This document shows positions 26,647 to 36,700 of a stretch of 64,000 nucleotides of DNA, in pieces. The DNA is taken from assembly GCA_020633205.1 (NCBI GenBank), contig JACKEB010000012.1:868001-932000 (forward strand). Direction: 5' to 3'. The stretch comes from Polyangiaceae bacterium (GTDB lineage: Bacteria; Myxococcota_A; Polyangia; Polyangiales; Polyangiaceae). How positions within the stretch are numbered: the stretch's first letter is position 1; the number at the start of each line of letters is the position of its first letter. The notes under the pieces were generated by a model. The model made no database searches. It was not told the origin of the DNA and saw nothing but the letters and a program-made list of their open reading frames with translations. The translations under genes and the position numbers were made by a program.

Positions 26647-26682
26647 GACGCCGCGTATCGCTTCCCTGCGGTACGCGGCGTC
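26647..26682. terminator. Bidirectional hairpin terminator
   Basis: GACGCCGCGTA (26647-26657) pairs perfectly with TACGCGGCGTC (26672-26682), 14-base loop, between convergent genes. On the plus side TCTGTTGCT follows, a weak T-rich tail. Likely ends both transcripts. Confidence 0.65.
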
Positions 26683-26701
26683 TCTGTTGCTCGCTGCCTT
26701 T

Positions 26702-28153
26702 TCAGTGTCCGCGTGCGGTACGCGCGTCCAAGATCTTGGCGAAGGAGCGCAGCAGCATCTCCTCCTCGGTCAGGCCAGTCACCTTGAGTTCTGGCAGGCT
26801 CACGGCGCCGCAGGCCAGCCCACGCAGGAAGTAGTTCAACAGGCCCTGCCCCGTCGCGGCGTCGTCGAACACGTTGCCCACCAGCGTCGCCTGCGCTGCC
26901 TTGTCGATGAAGTTGCCCAGGCGCTCCGCCGCCGCAGAGAAGCCGCTCAGGAAGAAGGCGTAGAGCGCCGCGTAGCGCACCGGCAGCTGCGCCGGATGCA
27001 AGTCCCAGCCCTGGTACACCCCGAGCCGGAGCGAGCGCTGGATGTGGCCGTACGCGATCGCCCAGGCGCGATGTACAGCCTCGACGTTCTCCCGCTGCTG
27101 CTGCGCCGTCAGCGCTTCACCCGCTGCCGCGCGGTGCGGACCAACGGGCATGATGTTGGTGGCGCCGTCCGACAGAAACACGCCGGTGTTGGCGAAGCAG
27201 TTCTTCATCAGCAGCACCGCGAAATCACACGCCGGGTGATCCATGGTCTGGTACGCCGCGGTGATGTTGCAGGACGCGGTGTAGTCGTAGGTTCCGAAGT
27301 GCGCCCCGCTGCAACGCCCCTCCGCCGCCTGAAGCAGGAGCGGCAGGTTGTTGTTGCCGAAGCGGTCGAAGAAGGTCGCCGTCAGCTCCACCATCAGCTC
27401 GAGCTTCAAGCTCTTCGGTTCCAAGCCAAGACGCGACTCCAGGCGCTCGAACAGGCGCACCAGCGCAGTGACTTGCTCCGGCACCGGAACCTTGGGCAGC
27501 GTCACCACGAAGCCCTCGGGGAGTTTCCCTGCGGTTTGAACCAGCGTCGTGATGAACAAATCCAGGGTGCGCACGGCGCGCAGCTTCAGCTCTTCGTTGA
27601 GCGGCTTGATACGGATCCCTACGAACGGAGGCACGATGCCCTCCGCCATGGCCTTGGCCAGCTCCTTGGCGGCACGCACCGCGACTTCATCCTCTTCGGC
27701 GTCCGGGCGATTGCCGAAGCCGTCCTCGAAGTCGATGCGCATGTCCTCGACGGCTTCTCGCTCGAGCTTGGCGCGCACCCGCTCATACACGGTGAGCGCC
27801 AGCCAAGCTGCCCGGTGCTCTCCCTCGAAGGCCTTCGGATCGGCCTTGAAGCGCGCAACCAGCGGCGCTTGCGTATCCAGCGTGGTCGGCAGCTCTTGAG
27901 CGCCCTCCATGCCCACGGCCCGCGCGAAGCTGAAGGCGTCTGGCCCGAAGTCATCCAACGCCCGCAGGGCGAGCTGGCCTAGGCGCTGGCCGGTTTCGGC
28001 CTTGAACAGCTGGGCGCCGCCATAGATGGTGTGCACGGGTTGGCGCGTCGGTAGATCCCCAGGGAAAGCGGCGGCGTAGGCCAGGTTGGCCTCGGACAGG
28101 CTCTTCAGATCAGCGGCGGCGTCTTCCGCCAAGGTGCTTTGATAGGTGGTCAT
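26702..28153 (-). CDS. Citrate-lyase/malate-synthase-like TIM-barrel protein (DUF6986-like)
   Basis: A 483-residue cytoplasmic protein. The segment MRIDFEDGFGNR resembles the metal-binding DLEDxV motif of HpcH/CitE aldolases, and LMVELTATFF with GAHFGTYDYTASCNI resembles the later metal and substrate strands of citrate lyase beta or malate synthase. Such enzymes use Mg-bound oxalate, oxaloacetate or glyoxylate. It is the last gene of the purine operon, 99 bases after the hydroxyisourate hydrolase. Because the cluster yields glyoxylate units, an aldolase or synthase role there is attractive but unproven. I believe the DUF6986 name fits; I could not check it. Confidence 0.8.
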   Translation of the reverse strand: MTTYQSTLAEDAAADLKSLSEANLAYAAAFPGDLPTRQPVHTIYGGAQLFKAETGQRLGQLALRALDDFGPDAFSFARAVGMEGAQELPTTLDTQAPLVARFKADPKAFEGEHRAAWLALTVYERVRAKLEREAVEDMRIDFEDGFGNRPDAEEDEVAVRAAKELAKAMAEGIVPPFVGIRIKPLNEELKLRAVRTLDLFITTLVQTAGKLPEGFVVTLPKVPVPEQVTALVRLFERLESRLGLEPKSLKLELMVELTATFFDRFGNNNLPLLLQAAEGRCSGAHFGTYDYTASCNITAAYQTMDHPACDFAVLLMKNCFANTGVFLSDGATNIMPVGPHRAAAGEALTAQQQRENVEAVHRAWAIAYGHIQRSLRLGVYQGWDLHPAQLPVRYAALYAFFLSGFSAAAERLGNFIDKAAQATLVGNVFDDAATGQGLLNYFLRGLACGAVSLPELKVTGLTEEEMLLRSFAKILDARTARGH

Positions 28154-28175
28154 CTCGTGGTCACAGTCTTTGTCG

Positions 28176-28200
28176 CCGAACGCCTCTCGTGTGCGTTCGG
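28176..28200 (-). terminator. Hairpin before the last operon gene
   Basis: CCGAACGC (28176-28183) pairs with GCGTTCGG (28193-28200), 9-base loop, in the only larger gap inside the purine operon. With no T run it may act as a partial terminator or mRNA stabiliser that lowers expression of the last gene. Confidence 0.35.
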
Positions 28201-28252
28201 GTTTGGGGGGGAGGAGCGACGCAAGGTCGCCTTCATCAATCGAGTGGTCGCT

Positions 28253-28597
28253 TCAGCTACCGCGGTAGGTGCTGAAGCCGTAGGGCGCCAGCAATAGCGG
28301 CACGTGGTAGTGCTCCGCGGCGTCGCGCACCCGGAACACGATGCTGGCCTCCGGATAGAAGCTGCTGCGCCCCGTCCCCTCGAAGTAGGCGTCCAGAGCA
28401 AACGTCAGGCGATACTCGCCGGCCTCGAGGCTGGCCGGCGCGAGCAACGTCGAGCAGCGCCCGTCATCGTCCGTGGTGCCCTCAGCCAACGCCTGCCAGG
28501 CGCCGTCACGCCGGACTTCTAGGTTCAGGGCCACGCCCTTCGCGGGGCGCCCCAGGGCGGTATCCAGGACGTGAGTGGTGATGGGTGAGCGGCTCAT
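28253..28597 (-). CDS. uraH: 5-hydroxyisourate hydrolase
   Basis: A 114-residue transthyretin-like protein. It opens ITTHVLDTALGRPAKGV, contains a middle FALDAYFEG region, and ends HVPLLLAPYGFSTYRGS with the diagnostic C-terminal YRGS. It hydrolyses 5-hydroxyisourate to OHCU, the second step of urate breakdown. ATG 28597 overlaps the stop of the OHCU decarboxylase gene (ATGA), so the two are coupled. A longer frame upstream is only the shadow of uraD. No signal peptide, so cytoplasmic. Confidence 0.96.
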   Translation of the reverse strand: MSRSPITTHVLDTALGRPAKGVALNLEVRRDGAWQALAEGTTDDDGRCSTLLAPASLEAGEYRLTFALDAYFEGTGRSSFYPEASIVFRVRDAAEHYHVPLLLAPYGFSTYRGS

Positions 28598-29136
28598 GCG
28601 AGTTTCTCCAGGCGAATGCGGGTGATCTTGGCTTGTTCCCCCGCGGCAATATCTAGCTCCGCCTCCCGCGTGTGTGGCAGGCGGGCCTCGAGCAGCGCGA
28701 GCATTTCCTCCGCGCTCTTGCCCGTGGCACAAACGATGAAAATGAAGCCAAACTTGGCTAAGTACTCCCGGTTCTTCACCGCCAAACGCTGCAGCGTGGC
28801 CTCGGAAGCGCCTGCGACCTGGGCCTGCTCCGAGCCGGACCAGGTCGCGCTCTGGGTGCCTGCTGCCACGTGGGCGGAGGCGGCGAACTTCTTGCGGAGC
28901 GCCTCCAGGTCGCCGCCGATCTGCGGGTGGCCAGCGAACGCTTCCAGGCGCTCCTGCTCGCTCGCCTGACTCCATAGCGCGTGCGCGCGCTGCTCCAGCG
29001 CCGCCCCATTGGAGAAAGGCGCCTGCGCTCCGAGCTCCGACGCCCAGCGCTCACAGTGGCAGCAGCTGAGTAGCGCCGCGACTCGCGCACTGGGGCTCAG
29101 CGTGTTCAAGTGTTGCGCCGCTTCATCGAGCCCCAT
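28594..29136 (-). CDS. uraD: OHCU decarboxylase
   Basis: A 180-residue 2-oxo-4-hydroxy-4-carboxy-5-ureidoimidazoline decarboxylase. The catalytic region AGHPQIGGD and the C-terminal FGFIFIVCATGKSAEEML are family hallmarks; CHCERWA matches the conserved N-terminal Cys/Arg/Trp area. It converts OHCU to S-allantoin. ATG 29136 shares a base with the stop of the allantoicase gene (TGATG), and its own stop overlaps uraH (ATGA). Typical length for the family. Confidence 0.95.
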   Translation of the reverse strand: MGLDEAAQHLNTLSPSARVAALLSCCHCERWASELGAQAPFSNGAALEQRAHALWSQASEQERLEAFAGHPQIGGDLEALRKKFAASAHVAAGTQSATWSGSEQAQVAGASEATLQRLAVKNREYLAKFGFIFIVCATGKSAEEMLALLEARLPHTREAELDIAAGEQAKITRIRLEKLA

Positions 29137-30239
29137 CAACCCTCCAAATCCGACTTCAGCGGCAGCTCGCTGGTGGGGCTCGGCTTACCGTAGATCCTCA
29201 GGCGACTCACCCCGCCATCCGGGAAGATCTCGAGACGGACGTGGGTGAAGGGCCCCTCGGCCTTTAGTTCCTTACGGAAAAAGTGCCGCTCGCTCGCCGT
29301 CAGCTTCGACTCAGGCAAGACCAGCTTCCATGCCTTCGACACGATCAGCTCGGTAGTGCGCGCGCCAGGCGCGTAGATCCCCCACAGGGCGCAGCGGTCC
29401 GGGAAGTTACCCTTGAAGTGATTGGTGTCGACCTCGACCAACCCGACCTTTCCGGGTTCTCCAAGCTCTAGCAGGATCCAGTCGCTGCCCGGCGTGCGCC
29501 GCCGCTTGGTTTCCCAGCCGCCGCCCATATTGGCCGCGCGCCCCGGAGCCAGGAGGTTGTTCATGGGACCGAAGAAGGCATCGCTACACGCCAGCGCCTT
29601 GCCCCCACGCCGCAACGCAACCAGATCGACTTCGCCGGACCAAAGGCCTTTCACGCCGGGTTCTTCAGGTGCCTCCGAGAGACTAGGCGCCGCGTGCCCC
29701 CACAGCCTGAGCCGGGCTACACCGCCGTCGGGGAAGATCGACAACCGCACGTGGGTGATCGCATCCCCTGAATCCGAGAGGAACAGGTTCTGGCGGCCAG
29801 GGCCGAGGGGGATCTGGTTCAGGAGCGGCGCCCAGCCGAGCTTGGGGTCGCTTGCCTTTGGCTTGTGGCGCAGCTCTTGGTAGGTCGAAGCGCTCGGCGC
29901 CACGATGCCTTCCAGCTCCGCAAATGGCGGGTGGTTGCCCAGGAAGTGCGCGGTGTCGATGTCGATCGCGCGCACGGATCCAGGGACACCGAGGCGCAAG
30001 ATCGCCTGATCGGCGTGGTACTGATCGTGCCCTTCACCGCGCTTGCGGCGGCTCTCCCAGCCGTCCATCCACTTGCCGCGATCGGTGTATTCATCGGGGA
30101 GGAACACCGCCGGGGCGTCCTTGACCAGGTTCGTCGCCTCGGCGAAGAACTCGTCACTGCTCCCAAGCACTGTGGCGCCCAAACCTTCGCTGGCGAGGTT
30201 GATGAGCCCAGTGAAGCCAACCTGGTGGCTTTGCTGCAT
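29136..30239 (-). CDS. alc: Allantoicase
   Basis: A 367-residue allantoicase that splits allantoate to ureidoglycolate and urea. It has the two-fold internal repeat of the family: WESRRKRGEGHDQ with IDTAHFLGNHP in the first half, WETKRRRTPGSDW with VDTNHFKGNFP in the second, each ending with RLSIFPDGGVARLRLWG or RLEIFPDGGVSRLRIYG. The start has AGGAG overlapping the end of the allantoinase gene (four-base gap), so coupling is tight. The urea formed would be fed to the urease of the same operon. Confidence 0.97.
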   Translation of the reverse strand: MQQSHQVGFTGLINLASEGLGATVLGSSDEFFAEATNLVKDAPAVFLPDEYTDRGKWMDGWESRRKRGEGHDQYHADQAILRLGVPGSVRAIDIDTAHFLGNHPPFAELEGIVAPSASTYQELRHKPKASDPKLGWAPLLNQIPLGPGRQNLFLSDSGDAITHVRLSIFPDGGVARLRLWGHAAPSLSEAPEEPGVKGLWSGEVDLVALRRGGKALACSDAFFGPMNNLLAPGRAANMGGGWETKRRRTPGSDWILLELGEPGKVGLVEVDTNHFKGNFPDRCALWGIYAPGARTTELIVSKAWKLVLPESKLTASERHFFRKELKAEGPFTHVRLEIFPDGGVSRLRIYGKPSPTSELPLKSDLEG

Positions 30240-30243
30240 GAAA

Positions 30244-31638
30244 CTATCTCCTGTCGACTAGGGGCCGCCCAATGGCAGGTCCAAAGCGCTCGGTGGTAGG
30301 CGCGTCTGAACCGGCTGAAGCGGGAGCCTCGAAGATGACATGTCCTCGAAGCCACGTCTGCTGCACTCGCCCCCGTGCCTTGCGGCCGATGTAGGGCGAC
30401 AGCTTGTGCTTGAAATGCAGCCTTTCAGGCACGACCTCGTACTCCACATCGGGGTCCCAGACCACGAAATCTGCGTCACATCCTGGAGCGATGCGGCCCT
30501 TGCGAGCGAGCCCGGCGAGCTCAGCGGGAGCTTGGCTCATCCAGCGAGCCAACTGAGCGATCCCCGCGCCCCTCCGCTCAGCCTCCAACCACACCGCGCC
30601 GAGGCCTAAAGACAGCGAGGCTATCCCGCCCCACGCTTGGCCAAAATCGCCGCTCTCGCGCTGTTTCAGCGCCGGCGTGCACGGCGAGTGGTCCGACACG
30701 ATGCAGTCGATCAGGCCAGCCTCTAGCCCCTGCCAGAGCAGCTCCCGATTGGCAGCTTCGCGGATCGGGGGCGCACACTTGAAATGCGTCTCCCCGTCCC
30801 CGATCTCTTCGGCGGTCAAACACAGGTAGTGAGGGCAGGTCTCTGCCGTCACGGGCAGGCCCGCCTGCTTCGCAGCGTCGATGAGCGGCAACGCCCCGGC
30901 GGCGGAGAGGTGCACTACATGCACGGGACAACCGGTTTCCCGGCACAGCCTGATCAAGAGTTCGATAGCCGCGATCTCCCACTCCGGTGGCCGCGAGCTC
31001 AGGTAGCTCCCGTACGCCCGGGGATCAGCGCTCGCTGGCGGGGCACCGATATCAAGCTCCGCGTGGGCGATCAGCGGCACGCCGGCTCGTTCGAGCTCCC
31101 GCATCGCCTGGCGCAGCTCCGCCTCGCCTACCTCGGGGAACTCCTCGATCCCCGAATCGATCATGAAGGCCTTGGCTCCGCGCACTCCCGCTTCCGCAAG
31201 GGAACGCAACTCCGCGGCATTGTGGGGCACCACACCGCCCCAAAAGCCCGTGTCCACGAACAGCTCGTGCTCTCCGGATCCGGCCAGGGCCTCGAGCTTC
31301 TGATCCAGCGCGTGGGTGGAGGTGGTGACCGGAGAGCAGTTCAGCGGCATGTCGACCAGGCTCGTGATGCCGCCGCTCGCTGCGGCCTTCGTCGCAGTGA
31401 CGAAACCTTCCCACTCCGTGCGTCCCGGCTCGTTCACATGAACGTGGGTGTCCACCAGGCCGGCCATCAGCACCGCTCGACCCAAGTCGTGGATCGGCGT
31501 CTCTGGATTGAGCGACGCGTCGACCGGAAGCACCGCCTCGATGCGTTCCCCGCGGACCACCACCGTGGCTCCCTCGAGACGCCCATCCAACAGCACGCGC
31601 TCGGATCGGAGCGCGAACGTCGACTCGGCGTTGCTCAT
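30244..31638 (-). CDS. allB: Allantoinase
   Basis: A 464-residue dihydroorotase-superfamily amidohydrolase that opens allantoin to allantoate. Metal ligands are seen in VDTHVHVNEPGRTEWEGF, the carboxylated Lys in GAKAFMIDSG, then HAELD, VHVVHLS and the catalytic Asp in CIVSDHSPC. The C-terminal DPDVEYEV and LSPYIGRKARG fit AllB. Its ATG overlaps the stop of the monooxygenase gene (31635-31638), linking the urate and allantoin steps in one transcript. Cytoplasmic, binuclear metal enzyme by family. Confidence 0.97.
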   Translation of the reverse strand: MSNAESTFALRSERVLLDGRLEGATVVVRGERIEAVLPVDASLNPETPIHDLGRAVLMAGLVDTHVHVNEPGRTEWEGFVTATKAAASGGITSLVDMPLNCSPVTTSTHALDQKLEALAGSGEHELFVDTGFWGGVVPHNAAELRSLAEAGVRGAKAFMIDSGIEEFPEVGEAELRQAMRELERAGVPLIAHAELDIGAPPASADPRAYGSYLSSRPPEWEIAAIELLIRLCRETGCPVHVVHLSAAGALPLIDAAKQAGLPVTAETCPHYLCLTAEEIGDGETHFKCAPPIREAANRELLWQGLEAGLIDCIVSDHSPCTPALKQRESGDFGQAWGGIASLSLGLGAVWLEAERRGAGIAQLARWMSQAPAELAGLARKGRIAPGCDADFVVWDPDVEYEVVPERLHFKHKLSPYIGRKARGRVQQTWLRGHVIFEAPASAGSDAPTTERFGPAIGRPLVDRR

Positions 31639-33074
31639 TCGACTTCGAACTCGGTGGTATCGAAGCTCTCGAGGCCGTGAAAGTACTGCTCGAGATCTTC
31701 CAGGTAAAAGCTTCGCGTGATCCCCGACACGATGCGGGCGACCGAGTACTTCATGCCGGAGATGCTCGAGCCACCAAAACCCATGCTGAGCCAGCTGCCG
31801 AACGTGTAGTTGAACACGTGGCGCACGTAGGCATCCGCCTCGTTGCGTGGTTCGAACTCGAAATGGCTCCCAAGATACGGGTGCCGCAGCAAGTCCGCGT
31901 GGGCCTGGTCAGGCGGCGGAGTGAAGGCATCTCCCCAGCGCTGGAGCTTGCTCTCCATCTCAGAAAGCTCCGGGCGCCGCGCGAGATCCGTGACGAAGCC
32001 CGTGCCGACGATCAGGAAATCGAGGTCGTAGCTCTCACCCCCCGCCTTCAGGATCATCCCGTCCGCGGTTGCTTCAACGTGGTCGACACCGCAGCCGGGG
32101 TGCAGGTGGAAGCCGCTGTGGCTCGTTGCCCTACGGAAAGTGTCCGCTGGTGGCAGCTGGCCCATCTTGACGATCTGCTGCACGAAGCGCCAGCGCTGAG
32201 CGTCGGGCATATCCGCGTGATGCTTCAGGAAGCCCACGAATTCCGCCCAGCGGTAGGGGTTCACGGTCACCAGGCGCTTGCGGCGAAAAAACAGATGAAC
32301 TTCGGAAGCTCCGGTCTCGAGGGCCACGGAGGCGTTGTCGAAAGCCGACGCTCCGGCGCCAATCACGCCGATGCGCTTGCCTTTGAGCGCTTCGAAATCG
32401 ATCGGCCAGCGGGTGTGTGCGTAGCGCTCCTTGGGCAACGCATCGCGGATGATCGCGGGCACCGCCCAGTCACCGGAGCCCTCGATGCCCGTGGCCAGCA
32501 CGACCCGTCTTGCCCACACCCGCTCTTCGCCTTTGGGTGATGTCAGCGGGATCTCGAACAAGCCTGACTTCTCGTCGTAGTGGATCGCGCCCGCGCGCGT
32601 GTCACAGCTGAACTCCACGCCGAACATGCGACGCACCCAACACAGGTATTCGTTCCAGCTTTCCTTGGGGATCAGACCAAGCTCGTCCCAGCTGCCGGTG
32701 CCATGCTGCGCCTCGTACCAAGCGCGAACCGTCAGTGCGGGTACCTCTAGATCTGGACCGCTTACGTGCTTCGGCGTGCGCAGCGTGATCATCCGAGCGA
32801 AGGTCACCCAGGGTCCCGCCTGACCTTCAGGGTTGGCGTCCACCACCCGCACGCCAGTTACGCGCTCGAGCCCGAGCTTCGCCGCCACAGCGACTCCGCC
32901 CTGACCACCACCCACCACCAAAACATTGAGGGCTTCACTGCCGTCTGGTGCTTGGCGTGGGATGACCCAGTCGCGCCCTGGATAGCTGAGCAGCTCGAGC
33001 TCGCGCTTCACGCGTGCCTCCAGGGCTTCGAGCCCGACGCCGCCGAAGCATGCGTTATCGGAAATCAGCATCAT
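31635..33074 (-). CDS. FAD-dependent monooxygenase, candidate urate hydroxylase
   Basis: A 479-residue flavoprotein with two dinucleotide folds: VLVVGGGQGGVAVA for FAD and IGVIGAGASAFDNA for NAD(P)H, plus FLIVGTGFVTD near the FAD end. The architecture is class B (flavin monooxygenase-like), not the single-fold HpxO type. Sitting between ureG and allantoinase in a complete urate-to-ammonia cluster lacking any other urate oxidase, it is best read as urate hydroxylase, like the HpyO enzyme known from Xanthomonas. That assignment rests on context and memory of the family, not on a confirmed alignment. Start overlaps the ureG stop (ATGA). Confidence 0.75.
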   Translation of the reverse strand: MMLISDNACFGGVGLEALEARVKRELELLSYPGRDWVIPRQAPDGSEALNVLVVGGGQGGVAVAAKLGLERVTGVRVVDANPEGQAGPWVTFARMITLRTPKHVSGPDLEVPALTVRAWYEAQHGTGSWDELGLIPKESWNEYLCWVRRMFGVEFSCDTRAGAIHYDEKSGLFEIPLTSPKGEERVWARRVVLATGIEGSGDWAVPAIIRDALPKERYAHTRWPIDFEALKGKRIGVIGAGASAFDNASVALETGASEVHLFFRRKRLVTVNPYRWAEFVGFLKHHADMPDAQRWRFVQQIVKMGQLPPADTFRRATSHSGFHLHPGCGVDHVEATADGMILKAGGESYDLDFLIVGTGFVTDLARRPELSEMESKLQRWGDAFTPPPDQAHADLLRHPYLGSHFEFEPRNEADAYVRHVFNYTFGSWLSMGFGGSSISGMKYSVARIVSGITRSFYLEDLEQYFHGLESFDTTEFEVE

Positions 33075-33742
33075 GGCAGTTGTCCCTCCGCGAGAGGTGC
33101 GAGCGCGAGCATGCCCTTGTCGGCGATGAAGCTCACGATGTGATCCAGCCCCTGCCCAGTCTTCAAGTTGCTGAAGACGAAGGGCGCGTCCCCGCGCATG
33201 CGGCGTGCGTCACGATCCATGACCTCCAAGGATGCCCCCACATGGGGGGCGAGGTCGATCTTGTTGATCACCAGCAGATCCGAGCGAGTGATTCCTGGTC
33301 CGCCCTTGCGCGGAATCTTGTCGCCAGCAGCCACGTCGATCACGTACAGCGTGAGATCCGAGAGCTCCGGGCTGAACGTGGCGGCGAGGTTGTCCCCTCC
33401 GCTTTCGATCAAGATCAGGTCGAGCTCCCCCAGGCGGCTCGAGAGCTCGTCCACCGCGACCAAGTTCAGTGAGACATCTTCGCGGATCGCCGTGTGAGGA
33501 CAGCCGCCGGTCTCCACACCGATGATGCGCTCCTCGGGCAACGCGCCGTGCCGTGTGAGGAACTGGGCGTCTTCCTGCGTGTAGATGTCATTCGTCACCA
33601 CGGCGAGCCGAGTGCGCTCTCTGAGGGCGCGACACAACGACTCCACGAGCGCTGTCTTGCCAGAGCCCACCGGGCCACCGACGCCAACACGCAGCGGGCC
33701 ATGGTTCGCTTGATTTGGGGGTGAGGTCCTCTGTGTTTCCAT
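33071..33742 (-). CDS. ureG: Urease accessory GTPase UreG
   Basis: A 223-residue SIMIBI GTPase that powers nickel delivery to urease. P-loop GVGGPVGSGKTALV, the VETGGCPHTAIRED metal-binding Cys-Pro-His, LILIESGGDNLAATFSP and the base-specificity NKID are intact. The usual His-rich N-terminus is missing here, while UreE carries a long His tail. ATG 33742 is taken; a TTG two codons earlier is possible. The first codons lie in a copy of the G-rich motif at 33713-33730. The stop overlaps the monooxygenase start. Confidence 0.97.
   Translation of the reverse strand: METQRTSPPNQANHGPLRVGVGGPVGSGKTALVESLCRALRERTRLAVVTNDIYTQEDAQFLTRHGALPEERIIGVETGGCPHTAIREDVSLNLVAVDELSSRLGELDLILIESGGDNLAATFSPELSDLTLYVIDVAAGDKIPRKGGPGITRSDLLVINKIDLAPHVGASLEVMDRDARRMRGDAPFVFSNLKTGQGLDHIVSFIADKGMLALAPLAEGQLP
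33713..33730. repeat. G-rich dispersed motif, copy 4
   Basis: TTTGGGGGTGAGGTC overlaps codons 5-10 of ureG on the minus strand, shared with copies 2 and 3 from TTGGGGGTGAGGTC apart from flanks. Confidence 0.4.
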
Positions 33743-33754
33743 ATGCAATTCTCT

Positions 33755-34450
33755 TCAAGAGCGAAACAGGCGCGAGTACTGCACCTCGTGCAAGCTGCTC
33801 GCGATCGCTAGTCCCGGTAGCGAGCAACCGATCTCCGCGTCGTGGAGGTTCGCGCCGAGCTCCACCCAGGAGCTACAGCGCTCACCGATGCTGAGCAGAA
33901 TACGCTGCGCCGCCGTGTGTCCCAAGATGCCGCACTTGAGCGCAGCTTGAAGCTGATTTTCCGCCCAACCAAAGGCGTAGCCCAAGAGCGCGGGACGCTC
34001 ACTGATGCCCCATCCCACGCTGGCAATGGCGAACCCCAAAGGCCAACTGGGGAGGGTCGTGGAGCGCAGGCGTCTGGCGTCCTCGAGTTCGAGATCCGCG
34101 AGCAGGCGCAGCGCGGCCCGCCCGAGCGCCCGATCTTGCTCGAGCAGCTCGCGAGTCTCACGCCCTGCCGCCAAGAGCTCGCAGGCTTGTTGAAGCGCCC
34201 CAGCGTCTTCGCTCTGCAGCGCGCGCCGCATGCGCAAGAGCAGCGGCAAGTCGAAGTGAGCCAAGCTGCGCTCGCCCACGCCGAAGAGGTAGTCTTCCAG
34301 GCTTCGCGCATCGGAGAGCCATCCGAGGGCCTGCAGCGATTCCAACCCGCCGGAGTAGCTGAACGCGCCGACTGGCAGCACAGCGCTGCACAGCTGCAGG
34401 AGGCGGGCTACTTCCACGGAGCCCGCTGGCATCCCCGAGGATTCAGTCAT
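33755..34450 (-). CDS. ureF: Urease accessory protein UreF
   Basis: A 231-residue helical protein with LPVGAFSYSGGLESL near the N-terminus and the C-terminal HDAEIGCSLPGLAIASSLHEVQYSRLFRS, both typical of UreF. It forms the scaffold with UreD and UreG on apo-urease and gates nickel insertion. It overlaps the end of ureE by eight bases and precedes ureG by 12. No unusual residues seen. Confidence 0.96.
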   Translation of the reverse strand: MTESSGMPAGSVEVARLLQLCSAVLPVGAFSYSGGLESLQALGWLSDARSLEDYLFGVGERSLAHFDLPLLLRMRRALQSEDAGALQQACELLAAGRETRELLEQDRALGRAALRLLADLELEDARRLRSTTLPSWPLGFAIASVGWGISERPALLGYAFGWAENQLQAALKCGILGHTAAQRILLSIGERCSSWVELGANLHDAEIGCSLPGLAIASSLHEVQYSRLFRS

Positions 34451-34987
34451 CGTGGGAGTGCGAGTGGTCGTGAGAGTGCGAGTGGTCGTGAGAGTGCGAG
34501 TGGTCGTGAGAGTGCGAGTGGTCGTGAGAGTGCGAGTGGTCGTGAGAGTGCGAGTGTTTGGCGTACGCGCCAGCTTCCGGCTCGAAAGGCAACACCGCGG
34601 CGTCTACTTGCACTCCGAGGCCCCGTGCCATCTGATCGAGGACGCTGTCTTGCAGGTAGCAAGCGTAGCCGTCCCCGATTTGCAGCGGCACGTGGCGGTT
34701 CCCCAGGTGATAGCAGGCGCGCGCGAACGCCACGGGATCCGCAGAGGCGACCCGACTCACCGGTTCTGGCGCGGCCACCACCAGCACGCACTCCCCGGAG
34801 CTTGACAGCAGCCGATCCCCTCCCCTCAAAATGCTGCCGCGGGGAAGAAAAACGCCCGCAGCGCGGCCATCGGACAGGGTCACCTTGAGGCGGCTTTTGC
34901 TGCGTGAGTGAAACGGCAACACCAGCTGCAGCGCGGGCTCTGAACCGGCAGCCTCTCCCCCCCGAACTAGGGTCGTGAGTTCGAGCA

Positions 34988-34988
<1 letters not shown>
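34443..34988 (-). CDS. ureE: Urease nickel chaperone UreE with long His tail
   Basis: A 181-residue UreE. The peptide-binding domain (LPRGSILRGGDRLL) and metal-binding domain (ACYHLGNRHVPLQIGDG) are normal, with the conserved His of GNRHVPL. The last 37 residues are six HSHSHD units ending in Asp, giving 18 His in the repeats. This tail should store and hand over nickel. Its ATG shares a base with the ureC stop (TGATG). The tail is longer and more regular than in many UreE proteins. Confidence 0.96.
34449..34556 (-). repeat. 18-base tandem array coding HSHSHD
   Basis: Six 18-base units encode the nickel-binding tail of UreE. Near-identical at DNA level, so copy number can change by slippage. 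Confidence 0.9.

Positions 34989-36696
<1,708 letters not shown>

Positions 36697-36700
<4 letters not shown>

Noticed and set aside
26645..26710. Short hydrophobic peptide after the aldo/keto reductase (SLLLAAFSVSACG)
   Set aside because: It looks like a lipobox, but the frame only continues antisense to the next gene and overlaps the terminator hairpin.
26543..27982. 479-codon open frame opposite the citrate-lyase-like gene
   Set aside because: Complete overlap with a conserved-looking gene, low-complexity translation and no start context.
34449..34556. Regular 18-base array as a CRISPR or regulatory array
   Set aside because: It is in frame inside ureE and encodes the His tail.
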